56,044 bases of DNA from assembly GCA_025201845.1 (NCBI GenBank), contig MU604024.1, positions 6,842 through 62,885 of the forward strand, written 5' to 3'. Positions within the stretch are counted from its first letter, which is position 1, and every line of letters begins with the position of its first letter. The notes under the pieces are model-generated. The model searched no databases. It was not told where the DNA came from and worked only from the letters and a program-made list of their open reading frames with translations. Positions 16,929-28,088 of this stretch are shown here, in pieces. The translations under genes and the position numbers were made by a program. This DNA comes from Martensiomyces pterosporus (lineage: Eukaryota; Kickxellomycota; Kickxellomycetes; Kickxellales; Kickxellaceae).

Positions 16929-18599
16929 TGTGCTCCTTTCTTTTTTTTGCAGTCGCTATTTGTAGATTCGTGTGCTGAGCTAGCTGCTCAATTGCGTGTG
17001 TAAAGAGCAGGGCGCAGTCAATGAGCGTGGGTAGCTGAAAGTGAAGGGAAATGGAGCGTTAACCGAGTGAGTGGCTGCTACTGCCACATGCAAGACAAAA
17101 GAACAAGACGCGAAAGGGAGAAAGGACGTGAAATGGCTGCAATGTGCGAGCAATCGAGGCAACGAGCGCAAGGCGGGGATGGGGCTGCTGGAGAAATAGT
17201 GCCGACAGCGAACACAGGCACACGAGGGGATTTGCGCGCATCGCCTAGCCGTGGCCGCACAATACTCTATTTGCATCCAAACTCGTCACTGAGAGTCAGC
17301 CAGCTGCTTTCTCTCTGGGATTGCCTACCTTTTCGACCTCCTGGCTGGATCTATGGAAAGCGGGTGCTTGCGACAATAGGCTAACGGCAGAGCTGCAGAC
17401 GACGCCACTTATACTGTGTGTTTGGAGCTGTGCAAGCCAAACTGCAGGGTTTGCTGAGCACAATGGCTGCCTTTGTTCTTCTTTTTTGATAGCTAAGGGC
17501 CGGTTTGCAGTGTGTGTATTTGGTGCTGGTACAAGGGGCTAGAAAAGAGGAGAAATTGCAGGTGGGCTACGAGTTATAAAGGAAAGAGGTTGTGTGCTGC
17601 TGACTTTCTCCCTTGCAACACACTTTTTCTTGAATAAACAGCTGGACATCATGCATGAGGGAGCGTAAAAAGGTGATGGCAGCGCAGCTGGGAGAAACAT
17701 GCCGACATGTGTGGATATGTGCGTGACGCAGAGCATGCCACCATGTCGCAGTGCGCACTCGGGTCCTTTGTGCAGAATTCATACTATGCAGCGGAGGCAA
17801 AGGGGAAGGTCCACCTTAGCTTTCGCTTGGCGAGGGAGCGATGCAGCACTGTGCGCTTTGCCAAAACATGCACACACTGCCCCTCACATGTGCACTTTGC
17901 GCCTTTGTTTCCGCTTATCCACATTTGCTTTTTGCAAAGCGAGGATCCCGTGTGGATGAAGAGGCTACATTGAGCGATTGTCCCCACCCACCCCCTCCGT
18001 GCCCCCCTGGCCAGCCTGCTGGTAATCTAATTCGGCCTTTTGTCGACGAGCGGCGAGCGCAAAACAGCCACACATCCCAGCGAATGCGGTACCATCTCCG
18101 GGGGCGGTACGTCACAGCTCACTCACCTCCCACTGCGACCGATCGATCTGGGGCATTGCGCAATGGCTTTTCTACGCCCCCAAACGCCGCTGCACTGTGG
18201 AGAAGCGCCCATGCCCGCAGAGCGCCAGAGCGCTGCCCTAATCCTAAAATGGAAACGCAGCATGCCCCCAAATGCGCCTCAATGAGTCGTGGGAGAAACT
18301 TTTCGACGCGGGTTGCAGCGCCGTTCTCACACGGCTCTCCCGCACGGTCTGCGGCATCGTTGTTCTTCCCCTTCCCCTTACTACTGTCGTACACAAGCTA
18401 CCAAAGTCCGCACGCGCCAAACCCTACATAAAAGCTTGGCCAACCAGTACCCTTGTATTGGTTTCTTGTCTTCGCTCTATTCTCAGTTTTAATCCCGTCT
18501 CTAGCAGGATATACTTTGTGACTCGCCACTCGCCTCCCAGTGTGCAACAGCTACCACTCTCTACTCTAGCAAACAAACCACCCCTGCGTATCTGAAGCA
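16929..18599. other. 1.7-kb intergenic region between divergent genes
   Basis: This interval separates the disordered-protein gene (minus) from prolidase (plus). Several frames of 60-200 codons exist, but they overlap on both strands and read like random translation. The last ~150 nt before prolidase carry a TATA-like tacataaaag (about 18425-18434), some 170 nt upstream of its ATG, then a pyrimidine-rich leader. Nothing else is recognised. Confidence 0.45.
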
Positions 18600-19952
18600 A
18601 TGTCGGTCTACCCAGCCAAGCAGCACTTCATCAAGACAGCTAAGAACCTGGGCGCCTCCACCGGCGTCATCTTCGTCCGCGGCAGCGACACTATTATCCA
18701 CCCGGACTCGGACACCGAGTATGACTTCCACCAGGACTCCAACTACTACTACCTCTCCGGCGTGAGCGAGCCCGGCTTTGCCGCAGCCTTCGACATCGCC
18801 TCGAGCAAGGCCATTCTCTTTGTCAACCACGTGTCCGCCGACGAGGCCGTCTGGATCGGCGTCCCTCCCTCCCTGGAGGAGTACCGCGTCGCCCACGGCT
18901 TTGACGAGGCACACTACACCAAGGACATTGAGGCTGTGCTCACGGCCCTCAACCCCGACAAGATCTACACCCTGCCGCACCACAGCACCGAGCAGCTGGG
19001 TGCCTCGCTTGTTTCGGCGGTCGACAGCGAGAAGCTGACTGAGGCTGTGCATGAGGCCCGCGTGTTCAAGGACGAGTACGAGATCGAGACCATGCGCAAG
19101 GCGAACAAGATCAGCGGCGACGCACACGTGCAGCTGATGAAGGAGGCCAAGGTGGGCATGAACGAGTCCGAGCTGCACGGTCGCTTCGTCGGCCTGGTGT
19201 TCGCCCAGGGATGCAGCTACGAGTCGTACCACAGCATTGTTGCGCGCGGCCGCAACGCCGCCATCCTGCACTACACCAAGAACAACATGCTGATTAACAG
19301 CGACTCGGACATGATCCTCGTCGATGCCGGCGGCCAGTACAAGGACTATGCCTCCGACATCACCCGCACCTGGCCGGTGGGCGCCAAGTTCTCGCCCGAG
19401 TGCCGCGACATCTACGAGATCGTCCTCGAGATGCAGAAGGCCGTCATCGACGCCTGCGCGCCCCACAAGCAGTGGGAGGACATGCACGCCTTGGCCAACC
19501 GCGTTGCCGCCCAGGGCCTCATCAAGCTGGGCATCCTGAAGGGCGACCTGGACGAGATCGCCAGCAACTACATCACTGGCTACTTCATGCCTCACGGCAT
19601 CGGCCATATGATCGGCATCGACACCCATGATGTTGCTGGATACCCGAAGGGCGTCGAGCGCATCAACAAGCCCGGCCTGCGCTACCTGCGCGCTCGCCGC
19701 GAGCTCCTCCCGGGCATGGTCGTCACCGTGGAGCCTGGACTCTACTTCGTCGACGCCATTCTGGCTGATGCCAAGGCCGACCCGGAGGTTGCCAAGTACA
19801 TCGACTTTGACGTTGTGAGCAGATACCACAAGGTCGGCGGCGTGCGCATTGAGGACAACATTGCCATTACCGAGACTGGCAACGACAACCTCACCAGCTG
19901 CCCCAAGGAGGTTGCTGAGGTCGAGGCCATCCGCGCTGCTGCGCTCCAGTAG
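18600..19952 (+). CDS. Prolidase (Xaa-Pro dipeptidase), M24 metallopeptidase
   Basis: A 450-residue single-exon protein colinear with human prolidase PEPD. It cleaves Xaa-Pro (and Xaa-hydroxyproline) dipeptides in the cytosol, the last step of proline peptide turnover. All five metal ligands of the pita-bread fold are present: Asp242 (VDAGGQ), Asp253 (ASDITR), His336 (HGIGHMIGID), Glu378 (VTVEPGLYF) and Glu418 (VRIEDN). Their spacing equals that of human D276, D287, H370, E412 and E452 with a constant offset of 34. The N-terminal creatinase-like domain covers about 1-160. Codon use is extremely GC3-biased, suggesting high expression. A 471-codon antisense frame covers the whole gene and is a by-product of that bias. 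Confidence 0.93.
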   Translation: MSVYPAKQHFIKTAKNLGASTGVIFVRGSDTIIHPDSDTEYDFHQDSNYYYLSGVSEPGFAAAFDIASSKAILFVNHVSADEAVWIGVPPSLEEYRVAHGFDEAHYTKDIEAVLTALNPDKIYTLPHHSTEQLGASLVSAVDSEKLTEAVHEARVFKDEYEIETMRKANKISGDAHVQLMKEAKVGMNESELHGRFVGLVFAQGCSYESYHSIVARGRNAAILHYTKNNMLINSDSDMILVDAGGQYKDYASDITRTWPVGAKFSPECRDIYEIVLEMQKAVIDACAPHKQWEDMHALANRVAAQGLIKLGILKGDLDEIASNYITGYFMPHGIGHMIGIDTHDVAGYPKGVERINKPGLRYLRARRELLPGMVVTVEPGLYFVDAILADAKADPEVAKYIDFDVVSRYHKVGGVRIEDNIAITETGNDNLTSCPKEVAEVEAIRAAALQ

Positions 19953-20424
19953 GCGCGCTCTTTCTTTCAGCGGCACGCCTGTGCCTTTGTTTTCAATACT
20001 ACTCTCATCTGCAAGGTTGCACGAGCCCGTTTGGCGCTCATCTGAAGATGTGGCGGATCATGGATGGTGCCTAATCAATCAGGCGATTATGTGATCGAGA
20101 TGTGGTTTTTGTCTCCCAGAGATAAGCTGTGCGCGGAGATAGTGGTTCAGGCAGGGGACGGGCATGCAAAGGCACGGGCAGAAGACAGCAAAAAGCCAGC
20201 AGCCAGGCAACAGCTGGGAGGTCCTGATTCGAATTCAGCTCCTTCTTTTTCTTTTCCCCGTGTGTCGATTTGGCAATTTACAGCTTCTTTCCTTTCCCAG
20301 TCACTCTCGTCTGTTTCTCTTTTTCTGGTTGACTGTCTTCTGCCACAGAGCCTGAACGAGAGCGAGATAAAGACCAACGCTCGTTTCATTCACTAGGAAA
20401 CCTTATAATTTGGCTAAAGCAAAC
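19953..20424 (+). promoter_or_regulatory. Prolidase 3' side and cytochrome c1 promoter
   Basis: No gene is seen. The interval is pyrimidine-rich from about 20235 to 20340, as in many fungal leaders, and the cytochrome c1 ATG follows a ttataattt stretch at 20403-20411. Confidence 0.4.
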
Positions 20425-21740
20425 ATGTTCTCGCGCGGTGCTTTCAACTCCTTCAAGCAGGCTGCCCAGGGCGCTTCCAAGGTAAGAGGACTCTCAAGGG
20501 AATTGGACTCCCCTGGTGATTCTGTGCTCTCTCGGGAAATGTGAGGAGTGTGGAGGCGGATTTTGTGACTCTGGCTTTGATTCGTTTTTGCGGTGGTGAA
20601 TTCAGGGGGGCATGAGATTCATATGGCCGGAGCAGTTTGCGAAGGCAGATTCAGCCTCGCCAGTCACTTGGTGCACGGACCGCGAGCCAAATCTCTAATT
20701 CAGCGCCTCTTGCTTTTGTCTTTGCTGTCTCGTGCTCTGCCGGTGTAGCGCTTCACCACCCAGGCCGGTGCTGGCAAGTCGTCGACTTACAACGCTCTGA
20801 TGGGCATCTCGGCTGCCACTGCCGTTGGCTCGGGCGCCAGCCTGTACTACCTCAACAAGAACTCTGCGCACGCCAACATGGAGGCTGACGGTCTCCACCC
20901 CGCCGATCACCCGTTCCCCCAGAAGACCCTCTTCGGTACCTTTGACCACGCCAGGTAAGAGCAGCGCGTAGCATGCGCATTGGTGGTAGAGTGAATGCCG
21001 ATGATGTGCTGACCCTGGGTACTAACCAGCCGCCCCTTCCGTTCCCAAAAGCATGTAGCATCCGCCGTGGCTTCCAGGTCTTCAAGGAGGTCTGCTCTGC
21101 CTGCCACTCCCTCGATCTCATCTACTGGCGTAACCTCGTCGACGTTGCCTACACCGAGGAGGAGGCCAGGGAGATGGCCGCCGAGTTCCAGTATGTGGAC
21201 GGACCCAACGATATCGGCGAGATGTTCGAGCGCCCCGGTAAGCTCACGGACCCGATCCCCCGCCCCTACCCCAACGAGGAGGCGGCCCGTGCTGCCAACG
21301 CCGGAGCCCTGCCCCCGGATCTGTCGCTGATCACCAAGGCCCGTCACGGCGGAGTGGACTACATCTACTCGCTCCTTACCGGCTACTGCGACCCGCCGGC
21401 TGGCGTCGAGGTTCGCGAGGGCCTCAACTACAACCCTTACTTCCCCGGCGGCGCCATTGCCATGGCCCAGAACATCTTTGACGGCGTTGTTGAGTACGAG
21501 GACGGCACTCCCAACACTGCGTCGCAGATCACCAAGGATGTCGTGACGTTCCTTAACTGGGCTGCCGAGCCCGAGCTTGACGAGCGCAAGAAGATTGGTG
21601 TCAAGGCACTCCTGCTGCTCTCGACCCTCACCCTCATCTCGCTGTGGATCAAGAGGAACAGGTGGCAGTCGATGAAGACCCGCAAGATCGTGTTCAACTC
21701 GCCCAAGAACTGGCAGAACACTCCCTCGCGCAAGAACTAG
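20425..21740 (+). CDS. CYT1: Cytochrome c1, heme protein of complex III, three exons
   Basis: Exons are 20425-20481, 20749-20954 and 21059-21740, with introns of 267 and 104 nt, all GT..AG. The product is 314 residues. Exon 1 and early exon 2 encode a bipartite mitochondrial presequence, basic and then hydrophobic (the [20 protein letters not shown] region). The covalent heme site CSACH is at residues 100-104, preceded by [12 protein letters not shown] as in other c1 proteins. The likely axial Met lies in GGAIAMAQ, and a C-terminal TM anchor ([17 protein letters not shown]) is followed by a basic matrix tail. The protein carries electrons from the Rieske center to cytochrome c. In intron 2 the acceptor used is TAG at 21056-21058; an AG ten nt upstream would put a stop in frame at once. 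A branch-like actaacc lies at about 21021-21027. Confidence 0.93.
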
Positions 21741-22304
21741 ACTGATTTCTTCTTACCAACCATTACTATATTTTGTTTCTTTCGTTCTCTCCTTGGATTC
21801 CTTTTTCAAACTCCACTTCCTTTTACGTGTGTCCAAACGCAAACACCACTTTCTTTCCACATGCCTGCCAGCCGTGTCTCTTTATATCGATGCCCTCCTG
21901 TCCCACGCTGCCTGGCTGGCGGGCGAGAGTCCCAGTGCGCCGCGGATGGTGCCAAGACTCAGCTGTGCTCCTTGTGCCCTGGCGCCGCCTGGCTCCCACA
22001 GGTCAACCGCAACAGGAACATCAGGCAGCGGTGCCATTCCTGATTTTAGAACTGTGCTGTGCGCGAGTCAGAAAGTGGCCCTAAACCCACGCCTGTGTGC
22101 GCAAATAGTGTGCATGGAATAGTATCGTCCAGCCAAGGAGGTGCCTTTCCTGCCTCTCCCCTTCTCTTTCGCTGCCACGACGCTTTGCTTTCTTTTTATT
22201 CTACTCCGCTTTTCCTGCGCATCGAACGCCAAAAGACCATCCAACACCATCTGAGCTTCAGATTCCGTCACACATACATACACACACACACACGAGAGAG
22301 AAAC
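21741..22304 (+). promoter_or_regulatory. CYT1 3' side and promoter of the oxysterol-binding protein gene
   Basis: No gene is seen. The interval is CT-rich. A (CA)n/(CATA) microsatellite at about 22269-22293 ends 12 nt before the ATG and would lie in the 5' leader. Confidence 0.4.
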
Positions 22305-25300
22305 ATGTCTGCTGAGGGAGACAAGCTTCCAAACAGTACGTCTGCCACTGCCGCTCGTTTGGCCAGGGAAGAGCGTCTGAATGCACTGCAGGGTTGGGCA
22401 GATTGGGTGGCCTCCTACTAATTGCACACGCAATGCCGTGCTTCTTTCTCCTTTGACTACCTGCACCGCTGTAGTTGACATTGGAAGTGCCGTCCGATAC
22501 CTCGAGGCCCTGGAGATATTCACAAAGGGTAAGTGCTGACGGGCACAGGGCAGCCAGCCAGGTCTCTTTTTTCTCTCTCTCCTTGTTTTGGCCACAGCAC
22601 ACAGCCTGCCGCTAAAGCCAGCGCCTCCGTGCATCTGTAGGCGACCTGGACCGGGTCACGGGCATCATCCCGCGGTGGATGGAGGAGTACAACCGGTCGG
22701 AGAGCGAGGCCGGCGAGGATCCGATCATTTCCACATGCACGCCGCTGCACCTGGCCGTGCAGTGCGCCAAGAAGGACATCATCGTAACGATTCTGGACTT
22801 TGACAGCCCCAAAATCCCCATCGATGCGCCCGACGCGCACGGAATGACGCCCCTGCACTTTGCCTCGAAGGCATCGCGCAAGGACATTGTCAAGCTGCTG
22901 CTCCGTCGCGGCGCAGACGACATGCTCCTGGATTCGCAGGGCCAGGATGCACTGGCGTATGCCATCGAGCCGGATGTCGCAGCGGTCATCCAGGACCACC
23001 GGTCGGAGGTCGTTAGAAGCACCACCGCCGCCCTGTTCAGCCTGGTGCGCAACAACGACACCGAGCAGGTGCAGAAGCTGCTGGATGACCCTGCCGAGTC
23101 GTCGCGCATCAACCTGGCGGCCAGAGACGCGGAGAGCGGCGGCACGCTTCTGCACCTGGCTGTGCAGCACGACAACATCGCGCTGGCCAAGTGGGCGATT
23201 ACCCAGGGCGTCGATGTGTTCGCCAAGGACAGCCATGGGTCTATGGCGGAGAAGTACGCGGAGCACCACCAGATGCGCGAGCTTCTTGACCAGGCGCCCA
23301 TGGGCAATGCGCGCACGGCGCTGTCGGGGAAGCCGCCCAAGTTCAGCGGCCAGCTGCACAAGTGGACCAACTACGCCAGCGGGTGGAAGTCGCGGTGGTT
23401 CGAGCTCGAGTCGGGCGTCCTTTCCTACTACAAGGACAAGGCCGATGCCGACAGCTCGTGCCGCGGCGCCATCAACTTGCGCATTGCCAAGGTTGTGCTC
23501 ATCAAGGAGGGCAGCCAGTTCGAGGTTCACGGCAAGGGGTCGATCAAGTACAGGCTGAAGGCCAAGGACCCGGCGGTGGCCAAGCAGTGGGTGCATTTGC
23601 TGAACCTGTCCAAGCAGTGGGCGCTGGAGAACCACAAGCACCAGGAAGGCGGCCCGGGGTCGCTTCTGGCTGCTGACAACGACTCTGGATCGACGCACCA
23701 CACCATTAGGGGCGATACCGCGCACCACTCGCGTGCGGGCAGCCTGCTCAAAAACACCGCGGATGCGTCCTCCGTCAGCTCGGGCCACCGCCGCGATGTC
23801 AGCACCTCGTCGCTCCCGCAGCTTGGCACCGGTGGCGCGAATGAGGCGCCGTCGCAGGCTAGCAAGCTGCCCGGAGGCCTTGCGCCGTCGACCTCACCCA
23901 GCGAGGCGGCCATAGCCTCGTCTAGCAAGCAGGTGAACCCCGAGGCGCTGGGCTCCCCAGCCTCAAGCATCATGAGCAGCGAGAGCGACGACGAGCTGTA
24001 TATCGCGCGCGACGACTTCGGCATTGCGCTGTCGGAAATCAAGGCGCAGATGTTTATCCAGGACAGGCTGCTGGAGGGCTTGAGCAATTCACGCAGAAGC
24101 GCGTCGGTCAAGCTCGAGGAGATCAGCAAGTTCCACGACGTGGCTGTCCGCTCTACCGCGCAGGTGCGGTCGCTGATTGGAGACCTGGAGGAGAGCTTCA
24201 AGACGTGCAACACCGCGTGGCAGACGAGGATGCGCAAGGAGCAGGAGCGCATCGACATGCTCGCCGACAGCCTGCGCACGGCTGTGGTCAACTCGCAGAA
24301 CCTCGTGGAGTCCATCAGAGACAAGTACCAGGCGCCTGGCTTGCATGCTGGCGCCCCTGCCACCACCTCGTCGGCTGCCGCTGCTGCCTCTGCATCGGGT
24401 GGCGAGCAGGCGTCGGCTGGATCGGATGCGAGTGTGGGGCTGGGCGTGACTAATCTGGCATCGCGCGACATCACCTCGGAGAACTTCTCGCCGGACATCA
24501 CCGAGCCCATCGAGGACGACGACGACGACGGCGACTCGGACTTTGCAGATGCCACGGATGAGTTCTTTGATGCCGTCACCAACGTCGTGTCGCTGAACAG
24601 CGGCGTGCAGAGTTCGGCAGGCTCTGTTCACCGCGAGCAAAGCACTCAGCCGGAAGTGGCAGAGAAGGCCAGCCGTGGCGATGAGGCGGCCGCCCGTGAG
24701 GGTGATCTCGAGGCTGCGGAGGGCGAGGACTTTGCTGTTGTTCCAGCCACCCCCGCCACTCCCGCCCCCTCTCCTGCCCCAGCATCCACCGACCTTACCG
24801 CGCTGAGCGGATACTCGATTCCAGTCAGCATCCGCATGTCGCTTCCCGAGATCAAGAAGGGTGGACCGTCGCTCAACCTCTGGTCGATCATCAAGGGAGC
24901 CATCGGCAAGGACCTGTCAAAGATCTCCGTGCCCGTGTTCTTCAACGAGCCCACGTCGTTCCTGCAGCGGTTCACCGAAGACATGGAGTACTGCGACTTG
25001 CTCGAGATCGCCACGCTTATGCCGCGCAGCGAGGATCGCACCCTGTTTGTGGCCGGGTTTGCCATGAGCAACTACGCGTCAACGTTCGGCCGCATCGCGA
25101 AGCCATTCAACCCGCTCCTGGGCGAGACGTACGAGTACGTGAGGCGGGACAAGAAGTACCGCGCGCTGTCGGAGCAAGTCGAGCACCACCCGCCGATCTC
25201 CGCGTGCTGGGTCGAGGGGAAGAACTACCTGTACCATGCGGACACCAACATCCGGTCCAAGTTCAACGGCGGGTCCCTCACGGTCATCCCCACTGGCGTG

Positions 25301-26227
25301 TGCCACGTCGAGCTCAAGCTTCCACTGGCGTTCCTTGACCGCGACGAGGAGAAGAGCGCAGGGAAGCCTCTACAGGAGCCCAAGATTAACGAGAAGGAGG
25401 GCTACTTCACCGAGCACTACACGTGGAACAAGCTCACGACCAATGTCAACGGCATCATGATCGCCAACTTCTGGATCGAGCATTTCGGCGACCTCGACGT
25501 GAAGAACCACCGGACCGGAGATACCACCAAGATCACGTTCCTGCAGTCGAACTGGATGGGCAAGAACAAGTTCAAGGTCACTGGAGAGGCGCTCAACCGC
25601 CGCGGCGACCTTGTCTACGAGATCGCCGGCGACTGGACCTCGAAGCTCGTTGCCAAGCCCGTGGGCCATCCCTCCACGTCGAAGAAGAGCGGCGAGCAGG
25701 AGGCCGAGGACATCGCTCGCCCAGCCACCATGGACGACACGGACAATGCGGGCGACGCCGTCAAGTACGCGGCAACCAACTCGCTGGTGCCGCCCAAGAA
25801 GCCCTTCGTGCTGTGGAAGGTCAACGAGCGGCAGACGGAGAAGAACACGTATCACCTGACCACCTATGCCATGTCCCTGAACGACAAGCCCAAGGAGATG
25901 GACCCCTACCTGTGCCCAACTGACTCGCGGTTTAGACCCGACCAGCGCGCCATGGAGACCGGCGAGTACGAGACGGCCGACAGGGAGAAGTCGCGGCTGG
26001 AGAACAAGCAGAGGGCAACGAGGAGGAGGCGCGAGCAGGGCGAGCTGGAGCAGTGGAAGCCCAGGTGGTTTGTCAAGGACGTGGACGAGGACTCGGGCGA
26101 GTCGTACTGGAGATTCACTGGCGAGTACTGGACGGAGAGAGAGAGTGCTGCGGAGAAGCAGAAAGAGGCTGGAAACACGCAGCCCGCGTCTGCTAGGGTA
26201 TGGAACAACGTCGAGGACATTTTCTGA
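22305..26227 (+). CDS. Oxysterol-binding protein, Osh1/Osh2 type (ankyrin-PH-FFAT-ORD), three exons
   Basis: Exons are 22305-22335, 22475-22528 and 22641-26227, with introns of 139 and 112 nt (GT..AG) that join in phase 1. The product is 1223 residues. In order it has ankyrin repeats at about 60-245 (TPLHLAVQCAKKDI, MTPLHFASKASRKDI), a PH domain at about 262-356 (GQLHKWTNYASGWKSRWFEL), a disordered linker, and an Asp-rich FFAT motif EFFDAVT at about 669-675 for binding ER VAP proteins. An OSBP-related domain follows from about 772 to the end, with the family signature EQVEHHPPISA near 873. This is the layout of yeast Osh1/Osh2 (about 1190-1280 residues), which exchange sterol and PI4P at ER contacts with the nucleus-vacuole junction, Golgi or plasma membrane. 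If intron 1 is retained, translation stops after 38 codons. Confidence 0.93.
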
Positions 26228-26365
26228 TCCCCTTTATACTAGCTCCCCCCTACCTCCTTCGTCTTTTTCCATTATTCTTTTCCATACACATTTTTTCATT
26301 TACGCTAACGAGCAAAAATCCATATTGGGACAGCTACGCTGCAATGGCGCTGGCCAGGTGTGGAG

Positions 26366-26704
26366 CTAGTAGAGGGTTCTGACGAAATCTCTCAGCCTGC
26401 CGATGGTCGTTGTTTGCTCAGGAGTGTTGTCCGGGTCGGTGTAGAGCTGGCACAGTTTGTTGTAGATGGCCTCGTATCCTCTGCTAGCCGTGGGCGAACC
26501 GACGTACAGGTCGGGAAGAGCGCTGGTGAGTCCCAGGCTGGCTGCCAGGTCGTGGAACAGGCCCTCGGTGGTGAACGTGTGGTGGTTGCTCATCTCCTGG
26601 GACAGCGTGCTCTTGATGGCCTGGTACTCCTGGTCGCTGATCTTGGCATGCACAAGGGAGAGAGCGCACAGGCCGATGGCCGCTTTGACGAACGAGACTC
26701 GCAT
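26366..26704 (-). CDS. Small secreted protein, helical, unknown function
   Basis: A 112-residue protein with a clear signal peptide (MRVSFVKAAIGLCALSLVHA, probable cut after residue 20). The mature ~92 residues are predicted mostly helical (Glu/Gln/Leu-rich) with a single cysteine, so disulfide-stabilised effector folds are excluded. No family is recognised. A good TATA box lies about 83-90 nt upstream on the same strand, supporting a real, possibly strongly expressed gene. The 3' end faces the oxysterol-binding protein gene; the two stop codons are 138 nt apart. Confidence 0.7.
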   Translation of the reverse strand: MRVSFVKAAIGLCALSLVHAKISDQEYQAIKSTLSQEMSNHHTFTTEGLFHDLAASLGLTSALPDLYVGSPTASRGYEAIYNKLCQLYTDPDNTPEQTTTIGRLRDFVRTLY

Positions 26705-27032
26705 GGTGTATGGAAGAGAGAAGCGGGTGTGTATTTTTGCTCAAGAGAAGCATGCTCCCTCTCGGTGTCCCTTGGACATTGCTTGGCTTTATACGAGGCA
26801 GGGCGCTCCCAATCCGCCAAGCTCTTCACGCACTTTCGCTCAGATGTCATGGGCATTTTCATATGGCAAAAGAGGATACAAAAGGCGGCATTGGCATCTG
26901 AGATAAGCATACGCGATGAAACAACCACAGGTGGAACCTGAACAAGGCATAGAAATGAAGGCAAATACTTTTATGCGAAACCTCTGCAGTCTCGCATGCA
27001 AGAAGCCACGGACTAGATGCACAAGAGCGGTG
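26705..27032 (-). other. Intergenic: promoter of small secreted-protein gene, TAD3 3' side
   Basis: It holds the TATA box listed separately. Nothing else is seen. Confidence 0.4.
26787..26793 (-). promoter_or_regulatory. TATA box of the 112-residue secreted-protein gene
   Basis: The minus strand reads tataaag in the context cgtataaagcc. It lies about 83 nt upstream of the ATG at 26704, a typical distance. Confidence 0.5.
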
Positions 27033-28088
27033 CTAGATGGCCGCCTCGGCAGGCAGAGTGCACTTGTACGCGGTGAAGTGGTGGTTGAGCCCCTTTCTCG
27101 AGTGCATTGAGTAGAAGCTAATCCCACCACCTGCAGCCTCGTCCAAGAAGAACAGTCGGCCAATGCGCGAATGCACCAGGGCCATGCAGCACATCACACA
27201 GGGCTCCTTGGACGCAAAGACATCCAGCCCTTCGCACAGATACCCAGCAGTCTCAAACTCGAATCCGTCGCCATCCGTCTTTGGTGTCCCGCCTGGGGTT
27301 GTTTGTTCGGAGTGCAAGCTAGGCGCAGGCGAGTTTTCGGGCCCGTGTGGGCGTTTGGCAGGCACCAGAGACGATGGCTCCTCTTTGTCGTCTGCTGTGT
27401 CTATGTCCTCGTCTTTGCGCTGCTGCGCCAGCTGCTGTCTCTCAACCTCGAGCTCTGCTACTTGACCGATGCAGCATATCGCAGCGTGTTTGAGCGGGTG
27501 CCCCAGCGAATGGGTCTTGTCCGTCGACTCGGCAACAGCGCACCCTGTCTTGGGACTCGCAATGGCCACGGCCACAGGGCGGTTTCCCTCGCTCTCACTC
27601 CGATCCCTCGATTCAGCCACCCTGCGAATCCACCGCGTTATGTACTCTTGATCCTCTTGTGTGAGCTCCCTTCTAACCACCAGCGGCGGTCGGAAGGCCA
27701 CTGGCCATACCTTCTTCCATTCGTCAAACTGCTCCTTCGTGTACGGTGCACGCACGGGTACCGGGGTGATCGCAATTGGAAGCGCTTGCCATTCAGTGCC
27801 GCTCAGCCGGCCGTCCAACTCGCTACGCGACAGCCTGCTCGTTTGACACACGATCACCTCCAGGGATACGCTTTGCTTGCCGCCGTCTTCCTTCTCAGTG
27901 GTGCGCTTGACTCGCTTGACGTGCTCAATCCCCTCGAGCTTTGGCAGAGTCTTGCTGATAAAGGCGAGGATCCGTGAGACTTGCTGTGGCCCGACCCTTG
28001 TGGTGTACACGTCTTCCGTCACCAGCTTCTGCGTCTCCTCTTCGAGTGGAATCCGCTTGATCTCACAGAGACCGTTCTCACCCATCAT
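27033..28088 (-). CDS. TAD3: tRNA-specific adenosine-34 deaminase, structural subunit Tad3/ADAT3
   Basis: About 351 residues from the ATG at 28086-28088. The Tad2-Tad3 heterodimer converts A34 to inosine in tRNA anticodons. The deaminase zinc motifs are HPLKHAAICCIGQ and EPCVMCCMALVHSRIGR. The position of the catalytic Glu in active deaminases (HAE) is Ala here, as expected for the non-catalytic Tad3 subunit (usually Val). The C-terminal GLNHHFTAYKC ending is characteristic of the family. An acidic/Pro-rich insert (about residues 225-290) lies between the two zinc motifs. An in-frame upstream ATG at 28304 would add 72 residues with no resemblance to Tad3. The N-terminal choice is therefore the main uncertainty. 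Confidence 0.85.
   Translation of the reverse strand: MMGENGLCEIKRIPLEEETQKLVTEDVYTTRVGPQQVSRILAFISKTLPKLEGIEHVKRVKRTTEKEDGGKQSVSLEVIVCQTSRLSRSELDGRLSGTEWQALPIAITPVPVRAPYTKEQFDEWKKVWPVAFRPPLVVRRELTQEDQEYITRWIRRVAESRDRSESEGNRPVAVAIASPKTGCAVAESTDKTHSLGHPLKHAAICCIGQVAELEVERQQLAQQRKDEDIDTADDKEEPSSLVPAKRPHGPENSPAPSLHSEQTTPGGTPKTDGDGFEFETAGYLCEGLDVFASKEPCVMCCMALVHSRIGRLFFLDEAAGGGISFYSMHSRKGLNHHFTAYKCTLPAEAAI

Noticed and set aside
17841..18431. 196-codon plus frame upstream of prolidase
   Set aside because: Composition (His, Pro, Arg, Cys) is that of random GC-rich DNA; it runs into the prolidase promoter.
18561..19976. 471-codon open frame antisense to the whole prolidase gene
   Set aside because: It is the exact complement of a highly GC3-biased gene; avoidance of TTA, CTA and TCA codons leaves the opposite strand open. 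Its translation is Val/Leu/Ala/Asp-rich without motifs.
22520..23788. 422-codon minus-strand frame over the OSBP gene
   Set aside because: Shadow of the biased sense frame, with no homology and an Arg/Val-rich composition.
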